Assembly (NCBI GenBank): GCA_014379305.1
Contig: JACMMB010000076.1
Location: 1-12,928, forward strand
Source: Akkermansiaceae bacterium
GTDB taxonomy: Bacteria > Verrucomicrobiota > Verrucomicrobiia > Verrucomicrobiales > Akkermansiaceae
Direction of reading: 5' to 3'
DNA length: 12,928 nucleotides
Shown: piece by piece, positions 1 to 6,490 of the stretch
Numbering within the stretch: the first letter of the stretch is position 1
How the letters are laid out: the number at the start of each line of letters is the position of its first letter
The notes under the pieces: model-generated
Database searches by the model: none
Told to the model about the DNA's origin: nothing
Seen by the model: only the letters and a program-made list of their open reading frames with translations
Made by a program: the position numbers and the translations under genes

Positions 1-169
1 CGTAGGCGTGTATGGGATGAATTTCGCGCCCGTTTCGCCAAGCGGGGAAAAATTGCCGCTCAACATGCCGGAACTTTATCAACCGCACGGCTACATCGGC
101 CTGATGGCGGTCATGGCCGCGATCGCGGTGGTGCAGTTGATTATTTTCAAGCGGATGAAATGGCTTTGA
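1..169 (+). CDS. corA: CorA-family Mg2+ channel, C-terminal end (5' part outside window)
   Basis: Only the last 55 codons are present, read from base 2 to the TGA at 167-169. The fragment begins with Y-G-M-N-F, the signature that closes the first transmembrane helix of CorA channels and forms the ion-selectivity loop. A short loop follows with M-P-E-L, then one hydrophobic helix (roughly Y35 to F50), and the chain ends in the basic tail K-R-M-K-W-L. That order (GMN, loop, TM2, basic cytoplasmic tail) is the standard CorA C-terminus. CorA proteins are homopentameric inner-membrane channels for Mg2+ (also Co2+, Ni2+). The family call is firm; the exact ion cannot be read from this fragment. The stop is followed within 15 bases by the 42-bp repeat array, so the 3' end of this transcript probably lies in or beyond the array. 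Confidence 0.9.
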   Translation, partial: VGVYGMNFAPVSPSGEKLPLNMPELYQPHGYIGLMAVMAAIAVVQLIIFKRMKWL

Positions 170-182
170 TGCGGGGGACGGG

Positions 183-434
183 TTCGGAAAATTACGAATG
201 GCTCCTGCAACGCTGCAAATGCCATTCGGAAAATTACGAATGGCTCTTGCGACATGGAAAGTGCCATTCGGAAAATTACGAATGGCTCTTGCGGCACTGC
301 AACTGCCATTCGGAGAATTACGAATGGCTCCTGCTGCTTGGAAAATGCCATTCGGAAAATTCCGAATGCCTCCCGCGACATGGAAAGTGCCCTTCGGAGA
401 ATTACGAATGCTTTCAGCCAGATAGAAAATGCAG
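183..434. repeat. Tandem array of six 42-bp units with palindromic cores
   Basis: Six units start at 183, 225, 267, 309, 351 and 393, all exactly 42 bp apart. The core of units 2, 3 and 4 is a perfect inverted repeat, GCCATTCG, then 8 bases, then CGAATGGC (221-244, 263-286, 305-328). Unit 5 has one mismatch in those arms but gains a tighter inner palindrome, TTCGGAA-AA-TTCCGAA (351-366). Units 1 and 6 are decayed in the left arm. The roughly 20 bases between cores vary but are related: those after units 2 and 5 differ at about two positions, and those after units 1 and 3 share a CTGCAA motif. This is what tandem duplication gives, not independent spacer capture. Since 42 is a multiple of three and the unit lacks stops in several frames, open frames cross the array on both strands. 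I treat them as by-products. The role is unknown; a protein-binding array, REP-like mRNA 3' end or recombination-prone satellite are possible. Confidence 0.92.
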
Positions 435-452
435 GTGTGAACTCCTGCGGGG

Positions 453-480
453 CTGAAATTTCGTAGCCGCCTGGGACAAT
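453..480 (+). promoter_or_regulatory. Possible sigma70-type promoter for ldhA-moaD-moaE
   Basis: A -35-like CTGAAA (453-458) and a -10-like GACAAT (475-480) are separated by 16 bases. Each matches the consensus at four of six positions. It lies just after the repeat array and about 60 bases before the ldhA start. The match is weak and rests on eye inspection only. Confidence 0.22.
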
Positions 481-503
481 GGTCGTGCCTTGGACAAACG
501 AGG

Positions 504-519
504 ATGGCGGCTTCGCCAT
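504..519 (+). promoter_or_regulatory. Hairpin in the ldhA leader
   Basis: ATGGCG-GCTT-CGCCAT forms a perfect 6-bp stem with a 4-base loop, ending 20 bases before the ldhA ATG. No T-run follows, so it is not an intrinsic terminator. It could influence translation or mRNA stability; no function is shown. Confidence 0.35.
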
Positions 520-539
520 GGTCCTGATAGTTTGCGGGC

Positions 540-1562
540 ATGAGTGATGAGTTGCCGGAACGGGGGAGGGTGGCGTTTTATGATACCAAGTCCTATGCCC
601 GGGTGTATTTCGATGCTGCGGGGGCGGCAGGGGGGATGGAGATCGTCTATCAGGAGTTCCGGTTGGAGGCGGCGAATGCTTTTACGGCGGAAGGGGGGGT
701 GGCGGCGTGTGTGTTTGTGAATGACAAGGTGGACCGCAGGTGTTTGGAGGCTTTGGCGGGGATCGGGGTGGGGTTGGTGGCGCTGCGTTGTGCGGGGTTC
801 AATAATGTGGACGTGAAGGCGGCGGGAGAGCTGGGGCTGACGGTGGTGCGGGTGCCGGCGTATTCGCCCCATGCGGTGGCGGAGCATGCGGTGGCGCTGT
901 TGCTGACGCTGAACCGGAAGATCCACCGGGCCTATAACCGGGTGCGGGAGTTGAATTTTTCCCTCGGTGGCCTGGTGGGTTTCGATCTTTTCGAGAAAAG
1001 GGTCGGGATTGTGGGGACGGGGAAGATCGGGAGGATTGCGGCACAAATTTTCCGGGGTTTTGGCTGTGAGGTGATTGCTTATGATCCTTTTCCGCAGGTT
1101 GAGTGGGCGCAGGCCAATGGGGTGGAATACGCGGGCTTCGAGGAGCTGATGCGGACCTGTGATGTGGTGAGCCTGCATTTGCCGCTGACACCGGAGACGC
1201 ATCATTTGCTGAATGCGGAGTCGATTTCACGCATGAAGAAGGGGGCGTATCTGATCAATACCAGCCGGGGGAAGCTGGTGGATAGCGCGGCGGTGATCCA
1301 GGCGCTGAAGTCGGGACAACTGGGCGGGGTGGCGCTGGATGTGTATGAGGAGGAGGAGGGGGTGTTTTTCGAGGATCATTCGGAGACGGCGTTGCAGGAC
1401 GATGTGCTGGCGCGGTTGCTGACGTTTCCGAATGTGTTGGTGACTTCGCACCAGGCGTTTTTGACGGAGGAGGCGTTGCGGGCGATCGCGGAGACGACGA
1501 TGGATAGTATCGGTCGCTTTGCGAGGGGGGAAGCGGCGGTGGCGGAGCGGGTGGTGAAATGA
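540..1562 (+). CDS. ldhA: D-lactate dehydrogenase (NAD-dependent, LdhA type)
   Basis: This 340-residue protein matches the usual length of the D-2-hydroxyacid dehydrogenase family. The Rossmann nucleotide-binding motif G-T-G-K-I-G is at 159-164, after V-G-I-V. The catalytic triad is readable: Arg243 in N-T-S-R-G, Glu272 in the D-V-Y-E-x-E segment, and His304 in S-H-Q-A-F. The stretch around 267-279 (DVYE..., then VFFED) and HQAFLTEEAL closely resembles E. coli LdhA, which separates it from glycerate and phosphoglycerate dehydrogenases. It should reduce pyruvate to D-lactate with NADH in the cytoplasm and regenerate NAD+ during fermentation. The ATG at 540 is the first start after an in-frame TAG at 528; no clear Shine-Dalgarno precedes it. 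Its stop overlaps the moaD start by 4 bases (ATGA), implying one transcript. The molybdopterin neighbours are not an obvious functional partner. Confidence 0.93.
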   Translation: MSDELPERGRVAFYDTKSYARVYFDAAGAAGGMEIVYQEFRLEAANAFTAEGGVAACVFVNDKVDRRCLEALAGIGVGLVALRCAGFNNVDVKAAGELGLTVVRVPAYSPHAVAEHAVALLLTLNRKIHRAYNRVRELNFSLGGLVGFDLFEKRVGIVGTGKIGRIAAQIFRGFGCEVIAYDPFPQVEWAQANGVEYAGFEELMRTCDVVSLHLPLTPETHHLLNAESISRMKKGAYLINTSRGKLVDSAAVIQALKSGQLGGVALDVYEEEEGVFFEDHSETALQDDVLARLLTFPNVLVTSHQAFLTEEALRAIAETTMDSIGRFARGEAAVAERVVK

Positions 1563-1804
1563 AAACAGGTGCGATGAAAATTACTTTGCTGGCGTTTGCA
1601 CAGTCCCGGGATGCGTTCGGTTTCTCGGAAAGGGTGGTGGAGTTCGAGGAAGGGGAGACGGCGCGCGGGTTGGTGGGGAGGATTGCGCCGGGGGTGGAGA
1701 TTGGGAATCTGCGGGTGGCGGTGGATTGTGAGTTTGCGAGCTGGGATGCGGCGCTTGGAAATGCGCGGGAATTGGCTTTTCTGCCGCCTGTTTCGGGAGG
1801 GTAA
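1559..1804 (+). CDS. moaD: Molybdopterin synthase sulfur-carrier subunit (MoaD/ThiS family)
   Basis: This is a small 81-residue protein with the ubiquitin-like MoaD pattern. It has an opening beta strand M-K-I-T-L-L-A-F-A, an F-A-x-x-R-like element, and a C-terminus ending exactly in Gly80-Gly81 before the stop. The free Gly-Gly tail is adenylated and thiocarboxylated, then donates sulfur to precursor Z inside the MoaD-MoaE complex. The call is strengthened by moaE starting 15 bases downstream. The ATG at 1559 overlaps the ldhA stop; a second ATG at 1574 gives a 76-residue protein beginning M-K-I-T, which fits the usual family start better and may be the true one. MoeB/ThiF-type activation and the other moa genes are not in the window. 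Confidence 0.87.
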   Translation: MKTGAMKITLLAFAQSRDAFGFSERVVEFEEGETARGLVGRIAPGVEIGNLRVAVDCEFASWDAALGNARELAFLPPVSGG

Positions 1805-1819
1805 TTCGCGGATGCCGAA

Positions 1820-2206
1820 ATGAAGCTGGATATCCTATTTACGCATGAGCCGATTGTGATTCCCGATTTATTGTCCGGATCGCGCGAGATCGGGGCGGTG
1901 GTGGAGTTCCGGGGATTTGTCCGGGAGATGGAGCATGGAGAGGCTCTGGAGGGATTGTTTTATGAAGCCTATGAAGCGATGGCGGGCAAGGTTTTGGGAA
2001 ACCATTTACGCGAGCTGGGTGAAATCCATGGCTGCGATGCGGTGGAATTCATTCATCGGCTGGGATGGGTGCCGGTGGGGGAGGCCTCGCTGTATATCCG
2101 CGTGTGCAGCGCCCACCGGGGCGAGGGGCTGGGGTTTCTGGCCGCTGCGATTGACCGCCTGAAGCTGGATGTGCCGATCTGGAAGCGGGTCGGCAAGCCG
2201 GGTTAA
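1820..2206 (+). CDS. moaE: Molybdopterin synthase catalytic subunit MoaE
   Basis: This 128-residue protein carries the MoaE landmarks in order: F-R-G-F-V-R at 30-35, Y-E-A-Y-E-A-M-A at 48-55, H-R-L-G at 79-82 with V-G-E at 86-88, S-A-H-R at 97-100, and the active-site end with Lys115 and P-I-W-K (Lys122). The two lysines have the same seven-residue spacing as the catalytic pair in E. coli MoaE (K119, K126). With MoaD it converts precursor Z (cPMP) to molybdopterin by adding two sulfurs. It is about 20 residues shorter than the E. coli protein: it stops five residues after P-I-W-K-R, so the usual C-terminal tail is missing. The ORF is otherwise intact. It is co-oriented with moaD, and its stop overlaps the convergent terC stop by two bases. 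Confidence 0.92.
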   Translation: MKLDILFTHEPIVIPDLLSGSREIGAVVEFRGFVREMEHGEALEGLFYEAYEAMAGKVLGNHLRELGEIHGCDAVEFIHRLGWVPVGEASLYIRVCSAHRGEGLGFLAAAIDRLKLDVPIWKRVGKPG

Positions 2207-2979
2207 TGACGGGCCAGTTCCCGCGCCCGTATTTTCAGATTCAGCATTTCAACGCCGAGGGAAAATGCCATGGCAAAGTAAATGTAACCTTTGGGGATTT
2301 CAAAATGGAAGCCTTCGGCGATGAGCGCGGTGCCGATGAGAATGAGGAAGGCGAGGGCGAGCATTTTAACCGACGGGTGTTTTGAAACAAAGTCGCCGAT
2401 GGGTCTGGCGGCGAACATCATCACGCCGACGGAGATGACGACGGCGAGTGCCATGACCGAGAGGTGGTCGGCCATGCCGGCGGCGGTGATCACGGAATCG
2501 AGGGAGAAAACGATGTCGATGATGGCGATCTGGACGAGGATGGCACCGAAGGTCGCGGCCTTGGAGTTGATCATGCTTTCCTCATGGTCTTCGAGTTTAT
2601 GATGAATTTCCTTGGTGGCTTTCCAGATGAGGAAAAATCCGCCCGCCAGCAGGATCAGCCCTTTTCCGCTGATGCCAAGCTGTCCCTGATGCTCCGCAGC
2701 GTAGGGAAATGTGTTCCAGAAGAGCGGATGGATGGGGATTGAGAAGAGAACCGCTTTGAGGCTCATGATCCAGGAGATGGTGGCAAGCAGGCAGAGCCGG
2801 GTAATCATCGCCAGGCCAAGGCCGAAGGTGCGGCCTTTGGGGCGTTGCTCCGGGGGCAGGCGATCCACGAGGATGGAGATGAAAACGATATTATCGATGC
2901 CGAGGACGATCTCCAGCAAAGTGAGGGTCAGCAGGGCGGCCCAGGCATCGGGCTGTGAGAACCAGGAAAAGTCGAACAT
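2203..2979 (-). CDS. TerC-family integral membrane protein
   Basis: This 258-residue polytopic membrane protein has the TerC hallmarks: an acidic G-I-D-N motif at 27-30 in the first helix (L-E-I-V-L-G-I-D-N), and the paired I-D-I-V-F-S-L-D-S at 154-162. It also has a late helix ending E-G-F-H-F (222-226) and a final helix G-V-E-M-L-N-L. About seven hydrophobic segments are visible. TerC proteins are linked to tellurite resistance and, in several bacteria, to Mn2+ export; the substrate here is not known. I chose the ATG at 2979. A longer frame reaches 3066, but its extra 29 residues overlap the end of lpxD and do not look membrane-like. A polar loop with several His and Glu (around 124-135) could bind metal. 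It is the last gene of the - strand block and converges tail to tail on moaE with no terminator visible between them. Confidence 0.88.
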   Translation of the reverse strand: MFDFSWFSQPDAWAALLTLTLLEIVLGIDNIVFISILVDRLPPEQRPKGRTFGLGLAMITRLCLLATISWIMSLKAVLFSIPIHPLFWNTFPYAAEHQGQLGISGKGLILLAGGFFLIWKATKEIHHKLEDHEESMINSKAATFGAILVQIAIIDIVFSLDSVITAAGMADHLSVMALAVVISVGVMMFAARPIGDFVSKHPSVKMLALAFLILIGTALIAEGFHFEIPKGYIYFAMAFSLGVEMLNLKIRARELARH

Positions 2980-3007
2980 GGTGGTGGAGGTGAAAAGTTG
3001 GAAATGA

Positions 3008-4057
3008 TCAGAGATCGGTGGAAGAGGATTTAAGCAAGGCTGCCTCAAGGGCTTTGATACGCGCAAGCATTTTTGGGAGGCGGCGGACGTGGGCTTGGAG
3101 TTTGACCTCCTCCTTCATCGGGAGTGCGGGCTTGCCGGAGTAAGTGATGCCGCCTGGCAGGCTGGTGGTGGCCCCGCTGCGTGCGCTGAGAATTGCTTTT
3201 TCGCCAATGACCACATGGCCTGCAATGCCGGATTGGGCAGCGACGATGACGTGGTCTTCGATCCTGCAGCTGCCCGCGAGGCCGGATTGCGAGACAATCA
3301 GGCAGTGCTTTCCGAGGACGACGTTGTGGGCGATTTGGACCAGGTTGTCGATTTTCGTGCCTTCGCCGATGATGGTTTTCCCGAAGCGTGCGCGGTCAAT
3401 CGTGGTATTCGCTCCTATTTCGACGTCGTTGCCGATTTCGACGATGCCAACCTGGTCGATCTTTATGTGGCGGCCTTCGGAAAATTCGTAACCGTAGCCG
3501 TCCGAACCAATCACGGCTCCAGGTTGAATCAGGACCCGGTCACCGATTATGCAGCCTTCGCGGATGGTGACATTGGCTCCGATCTGACAGTTTTTCCCGA
3601 TCGATGCGCCTGTCTGGATGACTGCGTTCGGTGAGATTTCGGTTCCTTCGCCGATGGAGGCGTCGTCCATGATGACGGCACCGGCATGAATGCATACTTT
3701 TCCGGGATCGGCTTTTGCGGTGGGAGCGACATGTGCGCCGGGGTGGATGCCGGGAGTGAATGGTTTCGGTTCCACGGCGAAGTGACGGACGACTTCAGCA
3801 AAGCCGAGAGAAGGATTGGAAACCGCGATCAAGGCGGGGCCGTCGGTTTTAAATTCGAATCCTTCGGGGACGATGACCGAGCCGGCCCGGGTGGCATGGA
3901 ATTGAGGAAGGTATTTCTCGTTGCCGAGAAAACTGATATCGGAAGGCCCTGCCGTATCGAGTGAGGCCATGCCGTAAAAAAGAGAACCCGCCTTGCCGCA
4001 GATGATTTTCCCATCGATGCGGCTGGCGAGTTCGGAGAGACTTAGGCTGATTGCCAA
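3008..4057 (-). CDS. lpxD: UDP-3-O-acylglucosamine N-acyltransferase LpxD
   Basis: This 349-residue protein has the full LpxD layout. An N-terminal uridine-binding domain (about 1-100) contains D-I-S-F-L-G-N-x-K-Y-L at 40-50. A left-handed beta helix of hexapeptide repeats (I-G-x-x-x-x type, about 105-300) follows, then a C-terminal helix with basic residues. The catalytic His is His244 in D-N-L-V-Q-I-A-H-N, and G-S-D-G-Y-G-Y-E-F is at 184-192. LpxD adds the N-linked hydroxyacyl chain in the third step of lipid A synthesis, using acyl-ACP, in the cytoplasm. The start is a TTG at 4057; no in-frame ATG lies near it, and it sits 17 bases after the ompH stop. The ompH-lpxD order is classical, and the two genes are probably co-transcribed. 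Confidence 0.95.
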   Translation of the reverse strand: MAISLSLSELASRIDGKIICGKAGSLFYGMASLDTAGPSDISFLGNEKYLPQFHATRAGSVIVPEGFEFKTDGPALIAVSNPSLGFAEVVRHFAVEPKPFTPGIHPGAHVAPTAKADPGKVCIHAGAVIMDDASIGEGTEISPNAVIQTGASIGKNCQIGANVTIREGCIIGDRVLIQPGAVIGSDGYGYEFSEGRHIKIDQVGIVEIGNDVEIGANTTIDRARFGKTIIGEGTKIDNLVQIAHNVVLGKHCLIVSQSGLAGSCRIEDHVIVAAQSGIAGHVVIGEKAILSARSGATTSLPGGITYSGKPALPMKEEVKLQAHVRRLPKMLARIKALEAALLKSSSTDL

Positions 4058-4074
4058 AGGAACGGGGTCGGAAA

Positions 4075-4737
4075 TTACTCGGCTGCTTTCGGTTTCGGAG
4101 CAGGTTCAGGAGCAGGGGCTTCCTCAGGAGTCGCTTCCGCTTCCGCAGGGGCGGATTCCTCAGGGGCGTCCTTGTTTAGATCCTTGAGCAGGCCAGCGGT
4201 GATATCGGTGGCATCCTTGGTGTAGAGAAGGAAGGGCACCTGTGAAGTGCTGAGGCCGGATTTATCGAACACGTAGTCGTAGTTGTCGGTTTTCGCCTGC
4301 TCTTCGACGAGTTTGCGGATTTCCTCAAGGATGCCCTTCATGCGCTGGACCATTTTCTCGTTGAGAGCCTGGTTGCGGCGCTGGAGGAATTCCCGGCGCT
4401 CGCGGTCAAGGGCGATGCCTTCCTGTTGCTGCATCTGCCAGTCCTTGAAGAGGGCTTGTTTTTTTGAATCGTTGATCGACGGATCTTCGATCTGTTTCTT
4501 GAGATTGCCGAGATTGGTTTCCAGTTCGCGGATGCGGGCGAGACGCTCGTTGTTGTCTTTCTGGATGCGGGCGCGCTCGACGTTGATCTGCTTCTGAGCC
4601 TCGTTGGTGCGGTAATATTGCTTGAAAAGTTCCTGCATATCCACAGTCGCGATTTTAAGTTTGGCGTCTTGAGCGCCGGCCGTGGAGATGAGCGAGGCGG
4701 CGAGGGCCAGGCTGAGGAAACGTCGAATTAGAGTCAT
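4075..4737 (-). CDS. OmpH/Skp-family periplasmic chaperone
   Basis: This 220-residue exported protein begins with a signal peptide: basic R5-R6, a hydrophobic core, and a likely cut after A-G-A at residue 22. The mature start, K-I-A-T-V-D-M-Q-E-L-F, is the typical Skp/OmpH first strand. A long charged region rich in Glu, Lys, Arg and Gln (about 43-150) forms the two coiled-coil arms. It is followed by the closing strand D-Y-V-F-D-K-S-G and V-P-F-L-L-Y. Skp is a trimeric chaperone that holds unfolded outer-membrane proteins in the periplasm. An extra tail of about 30 residues made mainly of Ala, Pro and Glu follows the Skp fold and is not part of the classic family. lpxD follows 17 bases downstream. 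bamA, a frequent upstream neighbour, is absent; the gene upstream is a methionine-pathway enzyme. Confidence 0.9.
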   Translation of the reverse strand: MTLIRRFLSLALAASLISTAGAQDAKLKIATVDMQELFKQYYRTNEAQKQINVERARIQKDNNERLARIRELETNLGNLKKQIEDPSINDSKKQALFKDWQMQQQEGIALDRERREFLQRRNQALNEKMVQRMKGILEEIRKLVEEQAKTDNYDYVFDKSGLSTSQVPFLLYTKDATDITAGLLKDLNKDAPEESAPAEAEATPEEAPAPEPAPKPKAAE

Positions 4738-4769
4738 GGTTATATGGGGTTGCGTATGGTTGCCGGGAA

Positions 4770-4798
4770 ATCTTGGGCGTAAATATTGAAGGCGTCAA
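4770..4798 (-). promoter_or_regulatory. Possible promoter for ompH-lpxD-terC
   Basis: On the - strand a TTGACG (-35, bases 4793-4798) is followed after 17 bases by CAAGAT (-10, bases 4770-4775). The -35 matches the consensus at five of six positions; the -10 is weak. The site lies about 32 bases before the ompH ATG, in a 149-base gap that otherwise shows no gene. Confidence 0.35.
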
Positions 4799-4886
4799 CG
4801 ATCATCCTCGGGGCTGTTATTTCTTCCGGATGTCTTATGGTTGTTGGATCGAATGATGTCTTTCGCGGTGCCGTCACCAGGAAAGC

Positions 4887-6353
4887 TCATGATGCGAGAG
4901 CCTCGGAGAAGGCGTGGATGAGTGTTTCGATGGGTTCGATACCCACGGAAATTCTAAGCAGATTCGTGGGAACTCCGCAGTCTTCGGTCCAGTCGAGTTC
5001 GTGATAATGAGCGAGGAGGGTGTAGGGGCAGACAAGGGTAAACGGAGTCCCGAAGGAAGGGCCTTTGGAAAGGCGCAGACTGTCGTAAACCTTGGGTGTT
5101 TTTTTAGGGTTGCCGAGCGCAATTGAAAAGAGTCCGCCGTAGCCTCCATTCGGGCGGCGGATTTTATCGTAGTTGGCGGTTTGGGTAATCGAGGGGTGCC
5201 ATATTCGGGCAATCGCCGGATGGTCTTTCAGGAAATTGACAAGCTTGACGGCGTTTTCGTTAACGGCGGCGTTGCGTTGCTTGTAATCCTTGATGTTCGA
5301 AAGGAGGACTTCCGCATCGGAGATATAGAGTGGCGCGCACTCGGCGGCATCGGCGGAGATGGATTCGAGAAGGGTCTCGGCCAACGCGGAATCCGCGCGG
5401 ACCGTCGCGGATCCGGCCATCACATCTCCAGTTCCGGAAATCCATTTGGTGAGGGAGGAGGTGAGAATATCGGCGAACGGCAGCACTTCGACGTTGAGCG
5501 GTCCGGTGGCGGAATCGTCCAGCACCAAGGGGGTATTGGAGAATTGGCAGGCCTCGGCGACGCGGGGAAGATCGATGGTGCGGAGCAGCGGATTGGACGG
5601 AATCTCGGTAAAGACGCCCGCGAACTCACCGGCGCGGATGCGTTGGAGAGCTTCGTCAAATGATTCTCCAGAGGCCTCGTTCAGATAGACGACACCATGT
5701 CCGAAACGATCCTGGATTTTCAAGGTATCGACGTATGGGAATTCGAGTTGGAGGGTTTTTTTCCCTTCGCGCAGTCCGGGGAGGGCGCGGAGCGCGGCGA
5801 GGCCGGCGGCGATTCCACTGGAAAAGATAAAGGTATGCTCGGGGTCGCCGCCATTGAATTTGGCGATGGCGCGGGAGAGCAGGTGGGATTTGGAGCCTTC
5901 GCGAAGGTTTCCATCAATGAAGTCCTGAGCTTGGCGGGAGGAGACGACTTCTCCGGAAAAACGCCAATAGGCATCCGCCATTGATTTTGCCTTGGCGGGG
6001 AAAACGAGAGCCTGCAGGCCATTGTATGAGGTAATGCGAACGGCGGTTTCGGCTTGCCGCTCCAGCCAACGGTGGGCGCGCTGGACGGAAATGCGGGTCG
6101 GGAGGATGAGGATTTCCTCGCCTTCGGACGCTACTTCGGAGCGGGCGTTATCGAACAGCCTCTCGACCGTAGGGTGCCGGAAAAAGCGGGGGTAGCCGGT
6201 GCGCATGCGGCGGGTGATTTTTTCCCTGCCTTCCTCATAGCCGATGACGGACTCCCACGTGGGGAGGCAGACGGAGCAGGCATGGGTGGAATCGGGCAAG
6301 GGGATGCCAAGATCCTCTTCTTGCCAGGCTGGGTTGGCTAACAGGTCGCGCAC
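4887..6353 (-). CDS. Cystathionine gamma-synthase-like PLP enzyme, fungal (STR2/met-7) type
   Basis: This is a 488-residue member of the Cys/Met-metabolism PLP family (fold type I). The Schiff-base lysine is Lys303 in S-S-L-T-K-W-I-S-G, followed by G-D-V-M-A-G-S. E-I-P-S-N-P-L-L lies about 50 residues before it, and L-V-L-D-D-S supplies the PLP-binding Asp. An N-terminal segment not found in ordinary ~390-residue MetB proteins contains H-A-C-S-V-C-L-P-T-W, G-Y-E-E-G and the stretch T-G-Y-P-R-F-F-R-H-P. From memory these resemble fungal cystathionine gamma-synthases. The expected reaction joins an O-acylhomoserine to cysteine, giving cystathionine for methionine synthesis. The frame is open back to an ATG at 6554, but those 67 extra residues look non-native and would overlap nrnA. 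I prefer the GTG at 6353, though no good Shine-Dalgarno supports it. It is followed by ompH after a 149-base gap. Confidence 0.82.
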   Translation of the reverse strand: MRDLLANPAWQEEDLGIPLPDSTHACSVCLPTWESVIGYEEGREKITRRMRTGYPRFFRHPTVERLFDNARSEVASEGEEILILPTRISVQRAHRWLERQAETAVRITSYNGLQALVFPAKAKSMADAYWRFSGEVVSSRQAQDFIDGNLREGSKSHLLSRAIAKFNGGDPEHTFIFSSGIAAGLAALRALPGLREGKKTLQLEFPYVDTLKIQDRFGHGVVYLNEASGESFDEALQRIRAGEFAGVFTEIPSNPLLRTIDLPRVAEACQFSNTPLVLDDSATGPLNVEVLPFADILTSSLTKWISGTGDVMAGSATVRADSALAETLLESISADAAECAPLYISDAEVLLSNIKDYKQRNAAVNENAVKLVNFLKDHPAIARIWHPSITQTANYDKIRRPNGGYGGLFSIALGNPKKTPKVYDSLRLSKGPSFGTPFTLVCPYTLLAHYHELDWTEDCGVPTNLLRISVGIEPIETLIHAFSEALAS

Positions 6354-6464
6354 GCGGCTAGATGAACCGGGGATGGGTTTTGGGCAAGTCCGATTGTCGA
6401 AGGAAAGCTGCCAGGTGGATGGTTTCGGGTTTGTCCTTGCTTCGAAGGTGGAGCTGGTAAGAAT

Positions 6465-6489
6465 CCGCGCTTCGAACGCGGTTTTTTTT
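6465..6489 (+). terminator. Intrinsic-terminator-like hairpin abutting the nrnA start
   Basis: CCGCG (6465-6469), a 7-base loop (CTTCGAA) and CGCGG (6477-6481) form a GC-only stem, followed directly by eight T (6482-6489). The ATG of nrnA is at 6491. The shape is that of a rho-independent terminator on the + strand. No + strand gene lies upstream in the window to need it (the neighbour is divergent), so it may end a short leader RNA, i.e. act as an attenuator. On the - strand no T-run follows the stem. Confidence 0.75.
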
Positions 6490-6490
6490 G

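Noticed and set aside
183..434. CRISPR array
   Set aside because: Units are evenly spaced palindromes, but the inter-core pieces are about 20 bases, too short. They resemble one another (two differ at about two positions), the cores are degenerate, and no cas gene is visible.
91..519. A 142-residue - strand protein made of 14-residue repeats (and + strand frames over the same region)
   Set aside because: Frames are open on both strands only because the 42-bp unit is a multiple of three without stops. The - strand frame runs antisense into the corA end, and no frame has a ribosome site or recognised domain.
2980..3066. Longer N-terminus for the TerC protein
   Set aside because: The extra 29 residues overlap the lpxD 3' end, carry no membrane or TerC features, and the family start fits the ATG at 2979.
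3089..3634. 181-residue + strand ORF antisense to lpxD
   Set aside because: It lies wholly within lpxD, whose hexapeptide repeats and catalytic His are clear; the antisense frame is an artefact of codon bias.
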